Source of the DNA: Bacteroidota bacterium
GTDB taxonomy: Bacteria; Bacteroidota; JABWAT01
Length of the DNA stretch: 64,000 nt
Direction: 5' to 3'
Assembly (NCBI GenBank): GCA_023151185.1
Contig: JAKLJL010000012.1
Coordinates: forward strand, 1-64,000
In this document: piece by piece, positions 33,376 to 40,981 of the stretch
Position numbering within the stretch: the stretch's first letter is position 1
Layout: each line of letters starts with the position of its first letter
Program-made: the position numbers and the translations under genes
Notes under the pieces: generated by a model
The model's database searches: none
Seen by the model: the letters and a program-made list of their open reading frames with translations, nothing else
What the model was told of the DNA's origin: nothing

Positions 33376-33680
33376 GAAGTTTAAGCCGGGTTTTGTGGAA
33401 CAGGTTGAAAGCATTTCCACTACAATCTTCCATAAAAAGAGTCAATTACGTATAAAAATTGAGTATGCTGACTTAATCTTCCACTTCCACTCGATGCTTT
33501 CAGAGGCAAAACGGGTGCTCTGAAAAATTTTTACTTCCGCTTCCACTTTCTTCTTCCACCGAAAATTCAGATTTTTTTCCTTAAAATCTGGTGATAATTA
33601 AAGGATAAAAAACCGGTGACCTTAGAAAGTGCCGGGGGTGGGTTGGTGTACGAAAATAAGTGAGGTGGGTTTCAGCAGGG
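33376..33680. other. Intergenic region with repeated CTTCCAC words
   Basis: About 300 bases without a supported gene. Pyrimidine-rich words CTTCCAC recur (33480-33492 twice in a row, and 33541-33560), and short A/T runs lie between them. I see no strong hairpin or ribosome-binding site. It may hold an upstream activating region for the DUF2934 promoter. Confidence 0.4.
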
Positions 33681-35240
33681 TTAACGGGTGATGGCAGACA
33701 GAAAGGCTTCTGCGCACCGTTCACCGTCCATGGCAGCAGAAACAATGCCGCCGGCATAGCCTGCCCCTTCCCCACAGGGATACAGTCCGGAGCAGCCGGG
33801 GTGCTGCAGGGTAACCGGATCCCGGGGAATCCGGACGGGAGAACTGGTCCGGCTTTCAGTGGCGACCAGAACTGCTTCCCGGGTCAGATACCCACGGGTT
33901 GTTTTGCCGAACTGCCGCAGACCTTCCTTCAGATAGGGCACCAGTGAGTCCGGAAGGACCGCAGTCAGGTCAGCAGAGGTCAGTCCCGGGATGTAGCTTG
34001 ACTCCGGCAGGGTTGCCGAGAGTTTTCCGTCCAGAAAATCGGTCAACCGCTGTGCCGGGGCTTTCTGGGTGGATCCGGCTGCAAGAAAGGCTTTTCGTTC
34101 GACTGATTTCTGGAATTCCAGTCCGGCAAAGATACCCGAGGCAGAAAAGGCCTGCCAGTCCCGTTCATCGGTAGCTGTAACCAGTCCCGAATTGGCGAAA
34201 CGGGAATCCCGGCGGCTCATCGACATTCCGTTGACTACCAGTTCGCCGGGTTGTGTAGCAGCCGGGATAATAATGCCCCCCGGGCACATACAGAATGAAA
34301 AAATGCCCCTGCCCTGATGGTTGTGAACCAGGCTGTAACTGGCGGCGGGCAGGTTCGGGTCTCTGCGGACCGGGCAGTGATACTGAATCCGGTCAATGAG
34401 ATCCTGCGGGTGTTCTATCCTGACGCCAAGGGCAAACGGTTTCGCCTCCATCCGGAGTCCCTTCCGGTGAAGCAGGTCAAAAATATCCCGTGCAGAATGG
34501 CCTGTTGCCAGAATAACCGCATCGCCGGTAATTTCACTTCCATCCAGCGTCCTGACGCCGGAAATTTGGTTTCCCTGAAGAATCAGATCGGTTACCCGGG
34601 TGTTGAACCGGATGTCGCCGCCATGGGCCAGAATGGTTTCCCGGATCGACTGAACAACACCCGGCAGCTTGTTCGACCCGATGTGCGGATGGGCATCAAT
34701 CAGAATATCTTCACTTGCCCCGTGACCGGCAAGGACCGACAGGATTTTCTTTAAATTTCCCCGTTTATCGCTGCGGGTGTACAGCTTTCCGTCTGAATAG
34801 GCCCCGGCACCGCCTTCCCCGAAACAGTAATTGCTGTCGGGGTGGACTTCCCCCATTTGCTGAATGGCCCGTAAATCCTTCCGGCGTGATCTGACATCCT
34901 GACCCCGTTCCAGTACGACCGGCCGGATCCCGGCTTCCAGAAGTCTGAGGGCCGCAAACATCCCGGCAGGACCGAATCCCACAATAATCACCTGCTTTTT
35001 TCCTGCATCCCGGTAAACCGGTAGAAAATCCGGATTTGAAGGGACTGTCTCGCCCGAATATACCCGGAACCGGAGTCTGAATACCGGCGTCCGGCTTCTG
35101 GCATCGACGGATCTTTTAAGTAACTGATATCCGGAAAGCTGCCCGGGTTTTAATCCCGCAGCCGAAAGAAGGGCCTTTCTGATCACCGGTTCATTTTCTG
35201 CATCGGCAGGAAGGACTGCAATTTCAACTTCCCGTGTCAT
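33681..35240 (-). CDS. FAD-dependent dehydrogenase, COG2509 type
   Basis: The 519-residue flavoprotein has an extra N-terminal domain (residues 1-85), then the FAD-binding VIIVGFGPAGMFAALRLLEAG with a GxGxxG fingerprint, and the COG2509 hallmark SNYCFGEGGAGAYSDGKLYTR, followed by LPGVVQSIRETILAHGG and AVILATGHSARDIF. The family consists of uncharacterised NAD(P)/FAD-dependent oxidoreductases. No membrane segment is seen. Its start shares one base with the stop of the squalene/phytoene synthase-like gene, so they are co-translated. This suggests that it may oxidise or reduce an isoprenoid, as other flavoproteins do for phytoene or squalene, but COG2509 has no proven such activity. Confidence 0.88.
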   Translation of the reverse strand: MTREVEIAVLPADAENEPVIRKALLSAAGLKPGQLSGYQLLKRSVDARSRTPVFRLRFRVYSGETVPSNPDFLPVYRDAGKKQVIIVGFGPAGMFAALRLLEAGIRPVVLERGQDVRSRRKDLRAIQQMGEVHPDSNYCFGEGGAGAYSDGKLYTRSDKRGNLKKILSVLAGHGASEDILIDAHPHIGSNKLPGVVQSIRETILAHGGDIRFNTRVTDLILQGNQISGVRTLDGSEITGDAVILATGHSARDIFDLLHRKGLRMEAKPFALGVRIEHPQDLIDRIQYHCPVRRDPNLPAASYSLVHNHQGRGIFSFCMCPGGIIIPAATQPGELVVNGMSMSRRDSRFANSGLVTATDERDWQAFSASGIFAGLEFQKSVERKAFLAAGSTQKAPAQRLTDFLDGKLSATLPESSYIPGLTSADLTAVLPDSLVPYLKEGLRQFGKTTRGYLTREAVLVATESRTSSPVRIPRDPVTLQHPGCSGLYPCGEGAGYAGGIVSAAMDGERCAEAFLSAITR

Positions 35241-36268
35241 CAGGTCAGCCTGGAGTAGGTAAACTGATGAAAGAAGGATTCCTGACGCCGGTTGCTGAAC
35301 CAGTCGAGACGGGTTCTCAGAACCGTTTCACCAACCTGTTTTCTGGAAATTTTAACGGTTCCGCCAGAAAATAATCCGGAATTCAGGGTCATGGCTGCCA
35401 GAGTTTGGTTGGCCATGTGAAGCGGCCAGAGGCAAAACAGACGGATCTGGCGTTCAGTTCTCGGGATGGCAAAAGTGTACCGGAGGGCATTCAGCAAATG
35501 GAGTCTTGCCCGGCTGCGGAGGGTTTCGATCACCTTTTTCAGGCCAGGATGACCGGGGTTGTCCCTGACAAGTTCCGGCGTCAGGCCATGACTGAGCAGA
35601 AGATCGGCCGGCAGGTAGCACCATCCCCGTTTCAGATCTTCATTAAAATCTTTAAGAATGTTCGTCAACTGAAGGCCGGTTCCGAAAGAAACAGCAAAAT
35701 CATCCATAACTTTCCGGCCCTGATCCGGAATCCGGGGTGAATAATGAAGGAAAAGGGCGGTAAGCATCCGGCCCACTGTTCCGGCAACATAATAGCAATA
35801 TTCTTCGAGTTCTTCGGCCGACTGAACCGGAGTGATGGTAGCAGAAGGTGTGCTGAAGGCCTGGAATTTTTTCATCCCGGTGATCATTTCATTCACCCAG
35901 GGAATGATGCAGGATCTGACGCCGGCAGGAAGTCCGGCGAATTCTGACAAAACCCGGTTACACTGTGCCGTCAGATCATGGTCAGCATCTACTGAAGAAA
36001 AGGGTCTGAATGCCGTTTCAACTGTGTCTGCCGGTGTTCCGGTTTTCAGGGAAATCAGGAAATCATCGAGCAGCTGATATTTTTTATCTGCCGGGAATTC
36101 ATGGTTGTCCTCGATGGTATCGGCAATCCGGCAAATCAGGTATGCCAGCAAAACACCGCGGTATTTTTCACCGCTCAGGACTGAAATCACCAGCGCAAAG
36201 GTTCTTGAAACCTGTGGAAGCATGGACCGGCACCAGGCCAGGTCAGAAGAAGGAGTGACTGTTACCAT
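35240..36268 (-). CDS. Squalene/phytoene synthase family enzyme
   Basis: The 342-residue enzyme condenses two prenyl diphosphates head to head. Its two aspartate-rich motifs are ADTIEDN (D50-D54) and LTNILKDFNED (D207-D211), which bind magnesium diphosphate. The N-terminal CRSMLPQVSRTFALVISVL and the EEYCYYVAGTVG segment near residue 156 look more like squalene synthase than CrtB, but sequence alone does not decide between squalene, dehydrosqualene and phytoene. There is no C-terminal membrane anchor. The ATG at 36268 lies seven bases after a TATCTTTG promoter element. It is co-transcribed with the COG2509 flavoprotein and divergent from a prenyl diphosphate synthase. Confidence 0.88.
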   Translation of the reverse strand: MVTVTPSSDLAWCRSMLPQVSRTFALVISVLSGEKYRGVLLAYLICRIADTIEDNHEFPADKKYQLLDDFLISLKTGTPADTVETAFRPFSSVDADHDLTAQCNRVLSEFAGLPAGVRSCIIPWVNEMITGMKKFQAFSTPSATITPVQSAEELEEYCYYVAGTVGRMLTALFLHYSPRIPDQGRKVMDDFAVSFGTGLQLTNILKDFNEDLKRGWCYLPADLLLSHGLTPELVRDNPGHPGLKKVIETLRSRARLHLLNALRYTFAIPRTERQIRLFCLWPLHMANQTLAAMTLNSGLFSGGTVKISRKQVGETVLRTRLDWFSNRRQESFFHQFTYSRLT

Positions 36269-36275
36269 AGTGGTG

Positions 36276-36283
36276 CAAAGATA
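36276..36283 (-). promoter_or_regulatory. -7 element TATCTTTG just before the squalene/phytoene synthase gene
   Basis: On the minus strand TATCTTTG (36283-36276) is an exact TAnnTTTG match and ends seven bases before the ATG at 36268. No TTG is found 20 bases upstream. The message would have no or almost no leader. Confidence 0.45.
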
Positions 36284-36463
36284 AGTTTTTCGGGTCACAT
36301 TTTCTCCGGTCCGGGAAAATGCCTGAATCAGGTAATTTCCGGGGTGAATTTTTCGGAATCCGGGCTTTTAATTTCGGATAAATCTTCGTAAACTCTGAAA
36401 AATCCCGGCTGTAGCCTTAATCTGGGCAGGCCGGAATATCTTGTCACTTTCAGTCAGGAAATT

Positions 36464-37438
36464 ATGACTCCGGATCAGCAGCTTCAGCACCTCAGGACCA
36501 CTGTCGATGTCTACCTGAAAAGTCTGGCCAATTCCCATGAACCCGAAACTCTGTATGAACCGATCCGGTATGTTCTTCATGCACCCGGGAAGCGGATCCG
36601 GCCGGTACTGACCCTGATTTCCGGACTGATGGCTGGGGGTAAAGAAGCCTCTCTGATGCCCCTTGCAGCCGCAGTCGAGGTTTTTCACAATTTTACACTG
36701 GTTCATGACGATATTATGGACCATGCTGCTACCCGCCGTGGGAATCCGACCGTGCATACCCGTTGGGATGAAAATGTTGCCATTTTATCCGGTGATATGA
36801 TGGTGGGGATGGCCTACCGCCTTCTGATCGAATCCGACACGCCTCACCTGCGGTCCGTCCTGTCGGTTTTTCAGGATTCGGTGGATGCAGTCTGTGAAGG
36901 GCAGGCACTGGATAAAGAATTTGAGGTCAGACCGGTCGTTTCCATTCCGGAATACCTGACCATGATTGAAAAGAAAACGGCCTGGCTGATTTCGACTGCC
37001 CTCCGGATGGGCTGGGTTTCGGTTAACGGAAATGACGGAACCGACAAAAAACTGCATCAGCTTGCCATTTTGCTGGGCAGGGGATTTCAGATTCAGGACG
37101 ATTATCTGGATCTGATGGGAGATCAGGCCTCGTTCGGGAAAACGATCGGCGGAGATATTGTTGAAGGAAAACGGACCTATCTGGTTCTGACAGCCCTGGA
37201 ACGGGCACAGGGAGAAGACCGGGCTCTGGTTGACCGGATTCTGGCTCACGAGGCTGGGTTACAGGATATTAACCGGGTCAGGGATCTTTTTGGCCGGTTG
37301 GGAGTACTCTCCGAAACTGAAACGGTAATCAACCAGATTTTTGAAGATATCTGGCGGATGCTGCGTGATTTTGAGTCCTTCCCGGCCTTTCCGCTTTTAA
37401 AACATCAGACTGAACAGATTTTAAACCGGAAATTCTGA
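36464..37438 (+). CDS. Polyprenyl diphosphate synthase
   Basis: The 324-residue enzyme adds isopentenyl units to make a linear all-trans prenyl diphosphate. Its first aspartate-rich motif is DDIMD (residues 82-86) and the second lies in FQIQDDYLDLMGD near residue 216; GKRIRPVLTL (residues 42-51) binds diphosphate. F77, five residues before the first motif, together with the short DDxxD form, resembles C20 (geranylgeranyl) synthases in which an aromatic residue here limits chain length. A C15 product is also possible. It is followed 11 bases later by the HPr gene and is divergent from the squalene/phytoene synthase-like gene, so substrate supply to that enzyme is plausible. Confidence 0.92.
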   Translation: MTPDQQLQHLRTTVDVYLKSLANSHEPETLYEPIRYVLHAPGKRIRPVLTLISGLMAGGKEASLMPLAAAVEVFHNFTLVHDDIMDHAATRRGNPTVHTRWDENVAILSGDMMVGMAYRLLIESDTPHLRSVLSVFQDSVDAVCEGQALDKEFEVRPVVSIPEYLTMIEKKTAWLISTALRMGWVSVNGNDGTDKKLHQLAILLGRGFQIQDDYLDLMGDQASFGKTIGGDIVEGKRTYLVLTALERAQGEDRALVDRILAHEAGLQDINRVRDLFGRLGVLSETETVINQIFEDIWRMLRDFESFPAFPLLKHQTEQILNRKF

Positions 37439-37449
37439 CCCAACGCGCC

Positions 37450-37716
37450 ATGACAGAAGCAGAAGTTGAAATAAAAAACAATGCGGGACTCCATACCCGC
37501 CCGGCGGCAGCAATTGTTAAACTGGCCTCCCGGTTTAAAAGTGAATTTTACATTACGAAAGACGGAATTGAAATCAACGGGAAATCCATTATCGGGGTCA
37601 TGACTCTGGCTGCTGAAAAAGGATCAACGCTGAAGCTGACTTTTGACGGGGGAGATGAGGAGCAGGCCCTTGCGGCAATGAGAGAACTGTTCGACAACGG
37701 ATTCGGAGAATTGTAA
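37450..37716 (+). CDS. ptsH: Phosphocarrier protein HPr
   Basis: The 88-residue protein is a canonical HPr. The phosphorylated histidine is H15 in NAGLHTRPAA, and S46 in NGKSIIGVM is the serine that HPr kinase/phosphorylase modifies in many bacteria, with the correct numbering. It receives phosphate from Enzyme I, encoded one base after its stop. No PTS permease (EII) gene lies in this window, so the pair may serve a regulatory role or a distant EII. Confidence 0.95.
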   Translation: MTEAEVEIKNNAGLHTRPAAAIVKLASRFKSEFYITKDGIEINGKSIIGVMTLAAEKGSTLKLTFDGGDEEQALAAMRELFDNGFGEL

Positions 37717-37717
37717 C

Positions 37718-39508
37718 ATGCAACCCGACAGGCCCGGACTCCATCCGGGCAAGGAAAACGACCTGACTGCAGAACTGAGACTGAAAGGGGCTCCGGCATC
37801 GAGAGGCTATGCCATCGGTCCGGCTTTTCTGTTCAAGCGGGATATTATTTCGATTGATGACCGCAAAATAGAACCTTCAGAAACTGAAGAGCAAAAGGAT
37901 AAATTCAAAAAATCGATTGAGCAGTCCAATAAGGAACTGATCAAAATATCCACCATCACCAATCAGAAACTCGGCGAGGAATTTTCTGCCATTTTCGATG
38001 CGCAGGTCATGATGCTTTTCGACCCGGAAGTTACCCGGCTGATCCACCGTGAAATTGACCAGAACCTGCTGACCGCCGAAGCCGCCACAGAAAAAGCCTA
38101 TAACCTGCAGATCGACCTGCTCAGGGCTGCTGCAACCGATCCCTACCTGGCCCAGAGAATGGCCGACCTGGAAGACGTCAAATTCAGAATCCTGCGGAAC
38201 CTGCAGCGGGGAAAACTGCTGTCGCACGTCGAAGATTCAAGTGTGATTGTTTCGGATAACCTGACCCCGGCCGATATGATTCTGTTTTCCAGACAGAATA
38301 TTGTGGGAATTGCACTGGATTTCGGCGGCTTGACCTCTCATGTGGCCCTGATTGCCAGGTCCCTTAACATTCCGCTGGTGATTGGTCTTCATAAAATTTC
38401 TGCTTCCGTCAAAAACGGAGATGAAATAATTCTGGATGGAATCGATGGCAACGTCATCGCACGGCCCACCCAGCCCGTTCTCGAAAAATACCTGAAAAAG
38501 AAGGAAAAGTTCAGAAAATTCATTGCCATTTTCGAAACCGGTATTTCTGAACCGGCAGTTACCCTTGACGGCAAAAAAATCAACGTCCTGGCCAATATCG
38601 AGTTCAGGGATGAAATCAACGATATGCAGACCTGCGGGGCTGAAGGGATCGGGCTGTACCGCACCGAGCATCTGTTTCTGAGCCGGGGGTACTTTCCGTC
38701 AGAAGACCATCAGTTCAAATATTACTCCAGTTTGTTTTCCCAGGCAAAAGACTGGCCGGTTACCATCCGGGCATTTGATGTAGGGGGGGATAAAGTGCTG
38801 GAGTCCTCTTTCCATGAAATGAACCCGTTTCTGGGCTGGCGGGGAATCCGGATTATGCTGGACCGCCCGGATATTTTCAAAAACCAGATCCGGGCGATTC
38901 TCAGAGCCTCAGTTGGCAGACAGGTAAAACTCATGTTTCCGATGGTGCATAATCTGACTCAGGTCCACCAGATCAAAGACCTGATGGAAGAAGTGTATCT
39001 GGAACTGGACCGGAAGGAAATTCCCTATCAGAAAGTACCGGTCGGTGTGATGATTGAAGTGCCGAGTGCCGTCATCATGTCTGAAGAAATTGCCAGGGAA
39101 GTCGAGTTTTTTTCTCTGGGAACCAACGACCTCACCCAGTATACCCTGGCTGTTGACCGGGGAAATGATATTATCTCTTCCCTTTACCGGGAACTGGAGC
39201 CTGCCGTTCTGAGGCTGATCAACCGGACGGTACTCTCTGGCCATCAGGCCGGAATTCCGGTTTCACTCTGCGGGGAACTGGGGTCGAATATTCTGGCCAC
39301 ACCCCTGCTGATCGGGATGGGGATGGATGATATTTCAGTCGTGATCCGGCGGGTTCCTGAAGTGAAGTATCTTGTAAAAAACCTCCGGATGGAGGATTGC
39401 ATCCGCCTGAAGGATGAAATTCTTGCTCTGGGAACAGTTGGGGAAGTCGAAGCCCGGCTTAAATCCTGGCTGACCGAGCACCTGCCTCAGTTTGCCGGAT
39501 ATATCTGA
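37718..39508 (+). CDS. ptsI: PTS Enzyme I (phosphoenolpyruvate-protein phosphotransferase)
   Basis: The 596-residue enzyme transfers phosphate from phosphoenolpyruvate to HPr. The N-terminal HPr-binding domain and swivelling domain carry the active histidine H208 in GGLTSHVALIARS, and the C-terminal TIM barrel has EGIGLYRTEHLFL, a GVMIEVPSAV strand, SLGTNDLTQYTLAVDR and the catalytic cysteine in VSLCGELGSN. About 20 extra N-terminal residues precede the usual start (GAPASRGYAIG), compared with E. coli PtsI, and no better start is seen. It starts one base after ptsH. Confidence 0.96.
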   Translation: MQPDRPGLHPGKENDLTAELRLKGAPASRGYAIGPAFLFKRDIISIDDRKIEPSETEEQKDKFKKSIEQSNKELIKISTITNQKLGEEFSAIFDAQVMMLFDPEVTRLIHREIDQNLLTAEAATEKAYNLQIDLLRAAATDPYLAQRMADLEDVKFRILRNLQRGKLLSHVEDSSVIVSDNLTPADMILFSRQNIVGIALDFGGLTSHVALIARSLNIPLVIGLHKISASVKNGDEIILDGIDGNVIARPTQPVLEKYLKKKEKFRKFIAIFETGISEPAVTLDGKKINVLANIEFRDEINDMQTCGAEGIGLYRTEHLFLSRGYFPSEDHQFKYYSSLFSQAKDWPVTIRAFDVGGDKVLESSFHEMNPFLGWRGIRIMLDRPDIFKNQIRAILRASVGRQVKLMFPMVHNLTQVHQIKDLMEEVYLELDRKEIPYQKVPVGVMIEVPSAVIMSEEIAREVEFFSLGTNDLTQYTLAVDRGNDIISSLYRELEPAVLRLINRTVLSGHQAGIPVSLCGELGSNILATPLLIGMGMDDISVVIRRVPEVKYLVKNLRMEDCIRLKDEILALGTVGEVEARLKSWLTEHLPQFAGYI

Positions 39509-39516
39509 GGTACACC

Positions 39517-40923
39517 ATGATTTTAATTGCCGTTACCGGACCGGTTGCCTCAGGCAAATCCTCTTTCCTGCTCGAAACTGCCCGATGGGCATTGGCATCG
39601 GGCTTAAAAACCGACGGATTTATTGCTGTTGCCGGATACCGGGAATCAGCAGGGCAGGGCGCCTCTTCCTATGACCTTTTCCGGATTGGACAGAATGACT
39701 ATCTGCCGTTTGCCGTCAGGGATCCCGGTCAAAGTCCGCCCTACCGGTTCAATGCGGAAACAATTGAAACGCAGGTTTCCTGGGCAGACTCCCTTGCGGA
39801 CCGCAAGCCGGAGCTGATCATTCTCGACGAATTCGGAAATCTGGAGCTTCAGGGTAAAGGGCACTTTCCGGTGTGGGAAAAAATCAGGGACCTGGACCCG
39901 CCGGTGGTAATTATGGCGGTTTCCGAACGGGCTTCCGGACAGATTGAAGAAAAACTTGGCGTAACCTTCGACCTCAGAATTTCACCGCAGATTCCCGATG
40001 CAGGTGAGAAAATCAGACAAGTTCTGAATCACCATCAGGACTGGACAACTGTCGGGACCTGGGGAAGTCTTTCGGGTGCCATAGAAAGCACCGTAGGTGC
40101 AGCCCTCCATACCGCCCAGATTCCATTCCGCGGGCATTTGCTTTCCACCACCCAGTCAGTCGTTTTAATGAAAGCCGGTGAACGCCTTTCGGTCAGATCA
40201 CGGGTTGCCTGGATTTCCTTCATATCAGCCATTCTGAAATCCTTTTCCCCTTCCGGTCAAAGACTGCGGCCAATGATTGCCATTTCGGTTCAGGGACTTT
40301 TGTTCAGCCTGGGTGTTACTCTGACCGGCTGGAATCTTGCAGGATTGTTCACCGGTGCTTTTCTCATTGGATCCTGGGCAGCACTGCAGGGAATTCTGCT
40401 TCAGCTTCTCCTGGTTGGTACTGATCTTCTGACGGCCATCGATAAAAGTGTTATCTGGATTTCAGATCAGCTTGGGCTGACCTCTCATCCCGGGGTTTTC
40501 GGGATTTTAGCTGTCTGGGTTATTTTCTCAGGGCTGATGACCGGAAGTATTACTCTCTGGCTCTGGATCCGGCCGCAAACCGGTCTCGTCCGGCTGATGC
40601 GGAAACTTGAAAAATTCAGAATTCCGGGTAAAAACCGGCCGGGTGAACCAGTTTCACGCCCCGCCTGGCTGCAGGTTTTATCCGAACTGGCAAGACCGGC
40701 ATTCTGGGCTCCGGTTTTAATTATTGCGGTAATCCTGTTTCTATTTGACTCCGACTGGGGGAAATTAACCGGAACGCTGGTCAGGGCCTTTGTGGCCGGG
40801 TTGGTCATTTTTTCTCTTTTCCGTTTGGTTAAACCGCTTCGGTTTCTGTCCTGGCTTGAGAAAAAGGGTCATTGGGGTCCGGTTATTGCCGTGAATAAAG
40901 CCCTGAAGGACAGAAAAAGGTAA
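39517..40923 (+). CDS. THEP1-like NTPase fused to a polytopic membrane domain
   Basis: The 468-residue protein has two parts. Residues 1-175 form a P-loop NTPase of the THEP1/DUF2478 type, with Walker A GPVASGKSS (K14) and Walker B LIILDEFGNLE (D104, E105). Residues 180-468 hold six or seven hydrophobic segments, including a GAALHTAQIPFRGHLL segment, SPSGQRLRPMIAISVQGLLF and FLIGSWAALQGILLQLLLVG. The second part resembles an uncharacterised membrane family of FCB bacteria that I recall occurring near THEP1-like proteins; it has a loose likeness to transporter S components. The single frame with no internal start or stop shows a true fusion. It starts eight bases after ptsI. Function unknown. 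Confidence 0.75.
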   Translation: MILIAVTGPVASGKSSFLLETARWALASGLKTDGFIAVAGYRESAGQGASSYDLFRIGQNDYLPFAVRDPGQSPPYRFNAETIETQVSWADSLADRKPELIILDEFGNLELQGKGHFPVWEKIRDLDPPVVIMAVSERASGQIEEKLGVTFDLRISPQIPDAGEKIRQVLNHHQDWTTVGTWGSLSGAIESTVGAALHTAQIPFRGHLLSTTQSVVLMKAGERLSVRSRVAWISFISAILKSFSPSGQRLRPMIAISVQGLLFSLGVTLTGWNLAGLFTGAFLIGSWAALQGILLQLLLVGTDLLTAIDKSVIWISDQLGLTSHPGVFGILAVWVIFSGLMTGSITLWLWIRPQTGLVRLMRKLEKFRIPGKNRPGEPVSRPAWLQVLSELARPAFWAPVLIIAVILFLFDSDWGKLTGTLVRAFVAGLVIFSLFRLVKPLRFLSWLEKKGHWGPVIAVNKALKDRKR

Positions 40924-40981
40924 TCCGGTGCCATCAGTTGCCCCGGGTAGGGTTCCCGGTTTTTTCTTTCGTAATTGGCGG

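Noticed and set aside
33400-33570. CRISPR-like array from repeated CTTCCAC words
   Set aside because: The repeats are only 7 bases long, irregularly spaced, and lack spacers or cas genes.
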